Assembly: GCA_002712945.1 (NCBI GenBank)
Contig: PAVA01000006.1
Span: forward strand, 1-21,411
Reading direction: 5' to 3'
Source of the DNA: Citromicrobium sp.
GTDB lineage: Bacteria > Pseudomonadota > Alphaproteobacteria > Sphingomonadales > Sphingomonadaceae
DNA: 21,411 nt
Shown: one piece after another, positions 13,260 to 19,156 of the stretch
Numbering within the stretch: position 1 is the stretch's first letter
Layout: each line of letters starts with the position of its first letter
Notes under the pieces: model-generated
The model's database searches: none
Seen by the model: only the letters and a program-made list of their open reading frames with translations
Told to the model about the DNA's origin: nothing
Made by a program: the position numbers and the translations under genes

Positions 13260-13598
13260 GTGCGGAACACTCTCTGGGCCATACTCATCTCATCTCTTCT
13301 GCTCGGCGCCTGCAGCAGAACTGAAAACCACTTCATCGTTGAAGATCCCGACAGTCAGATTGCGCGTGCTGATGTTCTTCTGTGCGGACGCAAGGTCCGC
13401 CTCAGCAATGAAGTGGCACAGTATATCGGCAAGGCAGAAGTCGATTGCGAGGGCGAAGGGACGTTATCCATCCAGCTTAAGGATGGAGCTACGGTTTCCT
13501 GTAAGGTCGGTTATGTCACACCAGGAGCGATTCAAGCTTTCCACTTTGCCTTGGAGGGGAGGGAATGCAGACAAGCTGGGACCATGGGCTTCATGTGA
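13260..13598 (+). CDS. Small putative lipoprotein, function unknown, low GC
   Basis: The 112-residue protein starts at GTG 13260 and has a short lipoprotein signal with lipobox LGAC (Cys18 would be acylated). The mature part has four further cysteines (LLCGR, VDCEG, VSCKV, RECRQ), which could form two disulfides in the periplasm. I recognise no family. The base composition is unlike its neighbours: by count, 13321-13500 is about 53% G+C, against 72% in a sampled mgtE line (11881-11940), and it uses codons such as TTA, ATA and GTT. No clear Shine-Dalgarno precedes the start. An overlapping reading frame with an ATG at 13216 lacks a signal and is less likely. Recent acquisition is a reasonable inference. 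Confidence 0.6.
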   Translation: MRNTLWAILISSLLLGACSRTENHFIVEDPDSQIARADVLLCGRKVRLSNEVAQYIGKAEVDCEGEGTLSIQLKDGATVSCKVGYVTPGAIQAFHFALEGRECRQAGTMGFM

Positions 13599-13689
13599 CC
13601 ACTACGTTCGCTTTTCGCCTCTGCTTGCCATGCGCTCGAGCCCGCCCCTACCGCATTCCAATGCCGCTGGACGTCTCTGTTTTTCCGCC

Positions 13690-13766
13690 ACCCCGGACTC
13701 GATCCGGGGTCCCGCTTCTTCCAGCGCCGCGCCCAAGTCAGCCTTGCCCCGGATCAGGTCCGGGGC
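13690..13766. repeat. Gene-less inverted pair of hairpins (BIME-like), family A
   Basis: Copy one: ACCCCGGA, loop CTCGA, TCCGGGGT (13690-13710), followed by CCCGCTT. Copy two, inverted: GCCCCGGA, loop TCAGG, TCCGGGGC (13746-13766). The outer stem pair is A-T in one and G-C in the other. Thirty-five bases lie between them and contain no gene. The CCCGCTT tail is the same as in the GIY-YIG repeat. Confidence 0.8.
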
Positions 13767-13827
13767 GATGGGTTAGTTGAAGGACGGGCAAGTTGATGCG
13801 CGACCGCTGAGCCCCTACCTCACCCCC

Positions 13828-14217
13828 ATGCCGCTCAACCTGACCAAGATCGCGTTCGGCGCGCAGTCCTTTTCCGACCTCGAAAGCTGGTACGCGAACC
13901 GGCGCAGCCCCAACCTCATCACGCGCTATCGCCCGACCCGGTGGGAGGAGTGCATCGGCGGATCGCTGTTCTGGATCCACCAGCACAATATCGTCGCACG
14001 CAGCGAAATTCTCGGGTTCACGCAGACCGATAACGGGCGCTGGCGGATCGACCTCGAACCGCGGTTGATCCCGGTCTACCCGGTCCCCAGGCGCGCGCAC
14101 CAGGGCTGGCGCTACCTCAAGGGCGAACCGCCGCGCGACCTCGCCGAGGGCGAGGAGGTAGGCGATGTCCTTCCCGGCAAGCTAGCGACCAAGCTACAGC
14201 GATTGGGGCTCATCTGA
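13828..14217 (+). CDS. DUF1489 family protein
   Basis: This 129-residue protein belongs to DUF1489, a conserved alphaproteobacterial family with no known function. Recognisable blocks are the N-terminus MPLNLTKIAFGAQSFSDLE, then GGSLFWIHQHNIVARSEILG and the Pro/Arg-rich PVPRRAHQGWRYLK near residue 95. There is no signal peptide or membrane segment, so it is cytosolic. The ATG at 13828 begins the family's conserved N-terminus; an in-frame ATG 51 nt upstream would overlap nothing but adds unconserved residues. No strong Shine-Dalgarno is visible. It is enclosed by two gene-less hairpin pairs. Confidence 0.88.
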   Translation: MPLNLTKIAFGAQSFSDLESWYANRRSPNLITRYRPTRWEECIGGSLFWIHQHNIVARSEILGFTQTDNGRWRIDLEPRLIPVYPVPRRAHQGWRYLKGEPPRDLAEGEEVGDVLPGKLATKLQRLGLI

Positions 14218-14226
14218 GCCTAGCCC

Positions 14227-14288
14227 GTCACCCCAGCGAAAGCTGGGGTCGCTTGCGGTGAGCGATGCCAGCTTGCGCCGGCATGACG
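14227..14288. repeat. Gene-less inverted pair of hairpins (BIME-like), family B
   Basis: Copy one: GTC, ACCCCAGC, loop GAAA, GCTGGGGT, CGCTT (14227-14254). Copy two, inverted: AGCG, ATGCCAGC, loop TTGC, GCCGGCAT, GAC (14261-14287), with one mismatch in the stem. Only a short spacer separates them. The copies share GTC outside and CGCT inside. Confidence 0.8.
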
Positions 14289-14303
14289 GCTCAATGGAAA
14301 TTC

Positions 14304-14329
14304 GGAACGCGAGCCCCTCCTTACCCATT
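14304..14329 (+). promoter_or_regulatory. Possible EcfG-type promoter of the 81-residue gene
   Basis: GGAAC (14304-14308), 17 nt, CATT (14326-14329): one base from GGAAC-N17-CGTT. It would give a leader of about 15 nt carrying the strong AAAGGAGA site. The match is weak alone but sensible for a hydrophilic stress-type protein. Confidence 0.35.
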
Positions 14330-14350
14330 GATCGGGAAAGGAGATATTTC

Positions 14351-14596
14351 ATGCCAGAACGCCAGAGCCGCCACCCCGACAACGACCTGATCGATCGTGT
14401 CACCGACGAGCCCACGCCCGACCAGCAGGGCCGCGCCGAGGGCGACGTAAACCGCCGCGTCGGCGCGCGCGACGAGCTGAACCGGGCAACCGACCCCGAT
14501 AATCGCGAGCCCACGGTAGGCCAGGACAATCCCGAGCAGGACGCCCGCAAGGGCCCCAAGACGATGGAAGCGATCAAGAAGGGCGAGCAGGCCTGA
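14351..14596 (+). CDS. Hydrophilic 81-residue protein, probably disordered
   Basis: The protein is almost free of aromatic and large hydrophobic residues and rich in Asp, Glu, Arg, Asn, Gln and Pro (for example DNDLIDRVTDEPTPDQQG). It ends in a lysine-rich segment, KGPKTMEAIKKGEQA. The composition suggests an intrinsically disordered, hydrophilin-like protein; I recognise no family. An excellent ribosome-binding site, AAAGGAGA (14337-14344), lies 6 nt before the ATG, which argues that it is a real and well-translated gene despite its size. A possible EcfG promoter lies just upstream. It follows a gene-less hairpin pair. Confidence 0.75.
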   Translation: MPERQSRHPDNDLIDRVTDEPTPDQQGRAEGDVNRRVGARDELNRATDPDNREPTVGQDNPEQDARKGPKTMEAIKKGEQA

Positions 14597-14638
14597 CCCC
14601 AGGCTCGATCGACGTCTGACCAATTCGACGAACGACAC

Positions 14639-14669
14639 GCCGCCGGGCGCTTTCCCAATTCCCGGCGGC
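14639..14669 (+). terminator. GC-rich hairpin after the 81-residue gene
   Basis: GCCGCCGGG (14639-14647) pairs perfectly with CCCGGCGGC (14661-14669) around a 13-nt loop, about 42 nt after the stop codon. No T-tract follows, so it is a weak terminator candidate. Confidence 0.35.
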
Positions 14670-14692
14670 GCCCAGGTGAGGTATCGGGCCCC

Positions 14693-15676
14693 ATGGTCCG
14701 GTACCTTTTTTCGTGGCTGGCGCTTGTGGCGATGACGCATCCCGCGCTGGCGCAAGACCGCCCGCCGGACGCCGATCCTCTCACCGCCGAAATCCACCTC
14801 GAGGATGTCGAGCGGTTCGCCGCGCTGTTTGCAGCGAGCGAGGGTGCCCCTACCGCCGAACAGCTCCAGCAGGGTTACATCGCGCCCGGCAGCTTCGGCG
14901 TGAGCGTGTTCACGCCCCACCGCATCCAGTCCGCCGAGAACCTCGCCGCGACCATCGCCGCCGATCCTGCGCCCTATGCCGCGGCGCTGGACCGATGCCT
15001 GCCACTGGTGCGCGAAGCGAATGCGGACCTGCGCTCGATCTATCTCGGGCTTGCTGGTGCCTTGCCCGAGGCGCGGCTGCCGCAAGTCTACATGGTGCTG
15101 GGCGCGGGCAATTCGGGCGGCACCGCCGCACCCGGCGCGCAGGTGCTGGGGCTGGAAGTGCTGTGCGCGATCTCGCCCACCGACGAAGCCTTCCGCGCGC
15201 GCCTGCGGCATTTCTTCGCGCACGAAACCGTCCACTCCCTGCAGGGCGATTACGCTCGCCCGGGGACCGCCAACCCGCTTCTGCATAGCGTGCTCGCCGA
15301 AGGCGCGGCAGACTTCATCGCCACACTGGTGACCGGCGACGACCCGAGCGCCGAGCGTGCCGCATGGGCCGCCCCGCGCGAGGCCGAGCTGCGCCGCGAA
15401 CTCGCCGCCGACCTTGCGCTGATCGACCGGGCGATGTCCGACGAGGGGGCATCCGATCCGGCGCTGAAGGACGCCGCCAATGCCGCGTTTCGCCGGTGGG
15501 TCGCAAACTTTGGCAGCGCGCCCGAAGGCTGGCCGAGCGAACTCGGCTACTGGATGGGCATGCGGATGTGGGAAGCATACTACGAAGCCGCGCCCGACAA
15601 GCGCGCTGCGCTGATGGCGATGCTGACGCTCGACGACCCGGAAGCCGTGCTCGCCGCCGCCGACTTCACCTACTAG
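14693..15676 (+). CDS. Secreted HExxH metalloprotease-like protein
   Basis: The 327-residue precursor has a signal peptide (1-21, ending HPALAQ). HETVH at 177-181 followed by Glu203 in LAEGAADFIA fits a gluzincin site: two His zinc ligands, catalytic Glu178, and a third ligand 22 residues on. It resembles DUF2268-type putative zinc proteases, though I assign this with moderate confidence. The substrate is unknown. Upstream, about residues 100-150 hold beta-strand segments (LPQVYMVLGAGNSGGTAAPG) typical of the strand preceding the zinc helix. AGGTGAGG lies 11 nt before the ATG. It stands alone between the 81-residue gene and a DUF4168 gene. Confidence 0.75.
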   Translation: MVRYLFSWLALVAMTHPALAQDRPPDADPLTAEIHLEDVERFAALFAASEGAPTAEQLQQGYIAPGSFGVSVFTPHRIQSAENLAATIAADPAPYAAALDRCLPLVREANADLRSIYLGLAGALPEARLPQVYMVLGAGNSGGTAAPGAQVLGLEVLCAISPTDEAFRARLRHFFAHETVHSLQGDYARPGTANPLLHSVLAEGAADFIATLVTGDDPSAERAAWAAPREAELRRELAADLALIDRAMSDEGASDPALKDAANAAFRRWVANFGSAPEGWPSELGYWMGMRMWEAYYEAAPDKRAALMAMLTLDDPEAVLAAADFTY

Positions 15677-15792
15677 CCCGGCGCACCACTGCTCACCCAA
15701 ACTCATTCACGGCCCAGCGCGCTTCGGTTGATGTTGCGCTGCGCAATCATGAGGTGCGCGCCCGTATCGATTCTTACGAACGGGAGAACACC

Positions 15793-16140
15793 ATGAAATT
15801 CGCCACATCCGCAATCGCGGCCGCATCGCTCGCTGCCCTTGCCACGCCCGCAGCGGCCCAGCAGGCCGAGGCCCCCGCCGCCACGCAGATGGCGCCGGTC
15901 TCCGATGCCGAGCTGGAAAACTTCGTCATCGCCGCGTCGATCATCGGCCAGATCCAGCAGGACGCCGAAATCGAGAAGGCCGAGAAGGATCAGGCCGCAA
16001 TGCAGGTTCTGTCGCAGGCGCAGATGACGCCGCAGCGCTTCAACAATATCAGCACGGAGCTGCAGACGAACGAGCAGCTGCAGGCCCGCGTGACGCAGAC
16101 CGTGACCCGACTCCGCCAGGAACAGCAGGCGGAGGGCTGA
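15793..16140 (+). CDS. Secreted DUF4168-like protein
   Basis: The 115-residue precursor has a clear signal peptide (1-22, ending TPAAAQ). The mature part is helical and resembles DUF4168: VSDAELENFVIAASIIGQIQ at the start of the domain and MTPQRFNNISTELQTNEQLQ near its end. The function of the family is unknown; the protein should be periplasmic. The frame is open for 430 nt upstream, but the ATG at 15793 is taken because it starts the signal peptide. GGGAGA lies 5-10 nt before it. A strong hairpin follows 24 nt after the stop. Confidence 0.8.
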   Translation: MKFATSAIAAASLAALATPAAAQQAEAPAATQMAPVSDAELENFVIAASIIGQIQQDAEIEKAEKDQAAMQVLSQAQMTPQRFNNISTELQTNEQLQARVTQTVTRLRQEQQAEG

Positions 16141-16164
16141 TCGCAGCCGCACCTGCCTGGAACA

Positions 16165-16208
16165 CGCAAAGCCCCGCCCCGCGCCACAAGCGGCGGCGGG
16201 GTTTTGCG
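16165..16208. terminator. Bidirectional terminator between convergent genes
   Basis: CGCAAAGCCCCGCC (16165-16178) pairs with GGCGGGGTTTTGCG (16195-16208): 14 pairs with one G-T, ending in a T/A-rich base. It serves the DUF4168 gene on the left and the minus-strand operon ending at 16212 on the right. Confidence 0.75.
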
Positions 16209-16211
16209 TAT

Positions 16212-17174
16212 CTAATCCCCGGCCAGCCAGGGGGCTTCGACACTCCAGAAGATGATGTCGACGCCCAGATAATCGCGCGCGAAGGCGACGAACTCAGCGC
16301 GGGTGAAGGCCTCGCCCGTGTCGGGATTGGTGTAGCTCAGCGTTGGCTCCTGAATCGCCATCGCGACCAGCGGCAGGTCGTCCTTGTGGCGGTTGAAGAA
16401 GGGGTAGCTGTTCTTCATCTGCCCCTGACGGAACGGGACGATGTCGGGTCCGCCGATGCCGATCCCCGCCTCTACCGCGAGCGCGAAGGCGCGTTCCATG
16501 TAGCGCTGATCGTTGTTCCACTCGCACGGCCAGAAATTGATGTACTGGACCACATGCGTGCTCTCGAATGCCACACGGGCCGCACGCATATTGTCGAGCG
16601 TGGCGTCGAAATAGGCATCGCAGGAAAAGCCATCCTCCCCCTGCTTCGATAGCGGGTCGAAGGAGGTTTCGGGCAGGTTGATCCCGTAGAGCCGCCCGTC
16701 GAACTGCTCCGCCAGGGCCCGCAGCAAAGCCTGAAAACGCGCGCGCAGCGCCGGGTTCCACTGCTTCGCAAGCCATCCCTGGCAGACCGGCTCACCCTCG
16801 CCCGGATTGTCGTACTGGCGCGCGAGCCCGCCCGCATATTCGGGATCGTCGAGGATATAGCGCGGCACATGGCGCGCGGTCGGCAGGAAGAAGCGGTCCT
16901 GGATCTGCGCAAAAAGCTGCTTTCCCCGCGCGTCCGTCCGGGCGAGATCGGCTTCGATCGCGCTGAAATCGTAGACGCCCTTCTCGGGTTCGAGCGACCG
17001 CCATGTGTAGATCACCTGCGCGCCCTCGATATCGGAGCGGTCGAGCAGCTCCGCATGCTCGCTCAAATCGCCGGTATAGATGAAATTGCGCGGCTCTTCG
17101 GCTGTTGCGGGGTAGGAGACGACGTGCGGGAGAAAGATCGCCAGCGCCAACAAGAACTTAACCAGTGGTCTCAA
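16212..17174 (-). CDS. Secreted TIM-barrel glycosidase-like protein
   Basis: Starting at TTG 17174 the precursor has 320 residues, with a signal peptide at 1 to about 25 (RPLVKFLLALAIFLPHVVS). VIYTWRSLEPEKGVYDF at about 54-70 is typical of the beginning of clan GH-A barrels such as family 42-like beta-galactosidases. Glu169 in YGINLPETS and Glu275 in AMAIQEP sit where clan A enzymes carry the acid/base (strand 4) and nucleophile (strand 7). These roles are inferred. I cannot name the family or substrate. An in-frame GTG at 17228 would lengthen the N-terminus by 18 residues and overlap the upstream gene by 53 nt; TTG begins 1 nt after that gene's stop and gives a cleaner signal peptide. It is the last gene of a five-gene unit. 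Confidence 0.65.
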   Translation of the reverse strand: MRPLVKFLLALAIFLPHVVSYPATAEEPRNFIYTGDLSEHAELLDRSDIEGAQVIYTWRSLEPEKGVYDFSAIEADLARTDARGKQLFAQIQDRFFLPTARHVPRYILDDPEYAGGLARQYDNPGEGEPVCQGWLAKQWNPALRARFQALLRALAEQFDGRLYGINLPETSFDPLSKQGEDGFSCDAYFDATLDNMRAARVAFESTHVVQYINFWPCEWNNDQRYMERAFALAVEAGIGIGGPDIVPFRQGQMKNSYPFFNRHKDDLPLVAMAIQEPTLSYTNPDTGEAFTRAEFVAFARDYLGVDIIFWSVEAPWLAGD

Positions 17175-17175
17175 C

Positions 17176-17553
17176 CTACCCAGCCGTCGAAAGGTCGATC
17201 CATAGGACCAGCGATGTCTCGTCCACACTCGTCGGCACCGCAGCGACCACAGGCTCGGGGCACTGTGCTTTGACGTCCAATTCGGCGCGCTCCGCTACCG
17301 TTTCAGAGAGGCGCGCGCGGACGCGTTCCAAACGCTCGCCCGCACGGGGAAGCGTTTCATCGAGCGCGCATGCATATATGCGGGCGTTCGGCACCGAAGC
17401 GACAACGTCATCAATCACGCCAAACGCATGATCCGATTTCGGTTGAAGCGCCTGATCTTCATAGGTCAGATAGAACGGTCCGGTCGCTATGCTGCCTGCC
17501 TGCGCGCCACTAATCGCCACGGATGCCATGGCAAAAAGGCAGAAGACCCTCAT
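17176..17553 (-). CDS. Small secreted protein of unknown function
   Basis: The 125-residue precursor has a signal peptide (1-20, MRVFCLFAMASVAISGAQAG). The mature part has two cysteines (YACALDE and AQCPEP) that could pair, and a Leu/Arg-rich helix (RLERVRARLSETVAERAELD). No family is recognised. The frame is open far upstream, but the ATG at 17553 begins the signal peptide and overlaps the stop of the FrnE-like gene in an ATGA arrangement, pointing to translational coupling. Base composition is somewhat lower in G+C than the neighbours. A link to the oxidoreductase gene before it, for example as a disulfide client, is only a guess. Confidence 0.65.
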   Translation of the reverse strand: MRVFCLFAMASVAISGAQAGSIATGPFYLTYEDQALQPKSDHAFGVIDDVVASVPNARIYACALDETLPRAGERLERVRARLSETVAERAELDVKAQCPEPVVAAVPTSVDETSLVLWIDLSTAG

Positions 17554-18221
17554 CCCACCTTCTCGGCCACGCGGCGCAGCGCGTTGACATAGGCCTCGGG
17601 CGGTTGGGCGCCGGGGATCAGGTACTTGCCCGCGACTACCATCGCGGGGACGCCGGTGATGTTGCGCGCGAAGGCGGCGTGTTCCTCGGCGCGGACCTTC
17701 CGCGTGTAGTCGGCGCTTTCGAGCGCGGCCTGTGCCTGCGCCCGGTCCAGCCCAGCCTCTTCGGCGATATCGAGCAGCACAGCGTGCTCGCCGATCGCGC
17801 GGCGCTGGTTGAAATGCGCGGCGAACAGCGCGAGCTTCAGCGCGGTCTGGGTCTCCGGCCCGTGCGCCTCCAGCGCCCAGGTCAACAGCTTGTGCGCGGC
17901 CAGCGTGTTCCACATCATCGCCTCGGGCGCCGGTTCCGGCCCCTCGTAATCGAGCGATACGCCCGCCGCGTCCGCCGCCTCGCGCATCCGGTCCTGCACG
18001 CCGCGCGACTGCTCCAGCGTGCGGCCATACTTGCGCGCGATATGCGCGGTGCGCTCCTCGCCCTCGGGCGGCATGTCGGGGTTGAGCTCGAAGGCGTGCC
18101 AGCGGATTTCCGCCGCGATCTCGCCCTCGAGCCGGTCCAGCGCCTGCCGGAGGTTGCCCCACCCCACGAGACACCACGGGCACATCACATCGGACCAGAT
18201 ATCGATGGTCAGTTCCGTCAT
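17550..18221 (-). CDS. FrnE-type DsbA-family oxidoreductase
   Basis: This 223-residue protein belongs to the DsbA/2-hydroxychromene-2-carboxylate-isomerase thioredoxin-fold group, FrnE subgroup. The active-site CPWC is at residues 14-17 (SDVMCPWCLVGWGNL), followed by WHAFELNPDMPPEG. A helical insert lies in the middle, and the cis-Pro loop is GVPAMVV near residue 190. It has no signal peptide, so it acts in the cytosol, as expected for FrnE-like disulfide oxidoreductases. The ATG at 18221 is chosen over one 12 nt upstream because it overlaps the nudC stop by four bases (ATGA). It is third in a five-gene unit. Confidence 0.9.
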   Translation of the reverse strand: MTELTIDIWSDVMCPWCLVGWGNLRQALDRLEGEIAAEIRWHAFELNPDMPPEGEERTAHIARKYGRTLEQSRGVQDRMREAADAAGVSLDYEGPEPAPEAMMWNTLAAHKLLTWALEAHGPETQTALKLALFAAHFNQRRAIGEHAVLLDIAEEAGLDRAQAQAALESADYTRKVRAEEHAAFARNITGVPAMVVAGKYLIPGAQPPEAYVNALRRVAEKVG

Positions 18222-19156
18222 TGCGCGATCCACCAGCGGAACAGCTGGTGCGCGATGGTGTGCGGCGGGGGCGAGCGCATCGGCGCGTCGGGCCCGCCTT
18301 CGAGCGCGCTGGCGATCTCGGCCTTGGTGAACCAGCGCGCCTCGGCCAGCTCGGTCTCGTCGAGCGTGATCGTGTCGTCATCGGTATGGCCGATGCAGCC
18401 GATCATCAGCTGGCTCGGGAAGGGCCACGGCTGGCTGAGGATATAGGAGACATCGCGCACGCGGATGCCGACTTCCTCCAGCACTTCGCGCGCCACGCCT
18501 TCCTCGATCGTCTCGCCCGGTTCGACGAAGCCCGCGAGCGCCGAGAACGCCCCCTCCGGCCAGCCGAGCCCGCGCCCCAGCAGCACCTGCGGCTCGCCCG
18601 CGCGGTGCATCTCGATCAGCATGATCGAGACCGGGTCAGTGCGCGGGAAATGCTGCGCGCCACAGCCCGTCTCCGCATCGCAATCACGCTGCCAGCCGCC
18701 TTTGGCGACCTTCGTGCGCCCCCCGCACTGCGCGCAGAAGCGGTGGCGTGCATGCCAGTCGACCGGGCTGCGCGCGCCGCCGTAAAGCGCCAGCTGGTCG
18801 GGCGTGAGGCTGGTCATGATCGACCAGAGCTGCGGGTTGGCCATGCGCGGGCGCGCGTCGCCTTCGGGCGGGACGGCGGCGAAGCACGCCTTGCCCTCAC
18901 CGCCGTCCGAGCGGTCGAGCCCCAAGAACACCAGCTCCGCATCGGGCGACGCGTCGGCCAGCGTGCCCCAGGCAAGCCGTCCGCCCTCGTCCACCGAGGG
19001 GTTCAGCCCGTCGAGCAGCAGCAGCCGCGCCTTCCAGTCCATCCGCGCGGCGAGCCCTTCCGGGTCGGCGCGCAGATTGTCCGCCCGGTCGAGCGGGGAG
19101 CCGGAAAACGCGATCGGCAGCGCGCGGGGGCGGATGGCCGGGTCGGCGTCAGCCAT
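18218..19156 (-). CDS. nudC: NADH pyrophosphatase NudC (Nudix hydrolase)
   Basis: NudC hydrolyses NAD(H) to NMN(H) and AMP and removes NAD caps from RNA. The 312-residue protein shows the whole signature set: a zinc ribbon with Cys141, Cys144, Cys159 and Cys165 (FCAQCGG, then DCDAETGCG), the Nudix box G209-I231 (GFVEPGETIEEGVARE, then EEVG) and the NADH-specific SQPWPFP at 241-247. Zinc spacing differs from E. coli by a longer second half, common in alphaproteobacteria. The ATG at 19156 overlaps the end of the serine-hydrolase gene by 8 nt, and the stop overlaps the FrnE-like gene by 4 nt, so the genes are coupled. Confidence 0.94.
   Translation of the reverse strand: MADADPAIRPRALPIAFSGSPLDRADNLRADPEGLAARMDWKARLLLLDGLNPSVDEGGRLAWGTLADASPDAELVFLGLDRSDGGEGKACFAAVPPEGDARPRMANPQLWSIMTSLTPDQLALYGGARSPVDWHARHRFCAQCGGRTKVAKGGWQRDCDAETGCGAQHFPRTDPVSIMLIEMHRAGEPQVLLGRGLGWPEGAFSALAGFVEPGETIEEGVAREVLEEVGIRVRDVSYILSQPWPFPSQLMIGCIGHTDDDTITLDETELAEARWFTKAEIASALEGGPDAPMRSPPPHTIAHQLFRWWIAQ

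Noticed and set aside
13690..14288. Possible CRISPR array because of repeated palindromes
   Set aside because: The palindromes come in inverted pairs of different sequence without regular spacers, and no cas gene is present.
14321..15706. 461-codon minus-strand frame opposite the zincin and the 81-residue gene
   Set aside because: The plus-strand genes have a strong ribosome-binding site, a signal peptide and a zinc motif; this frame has none of these.
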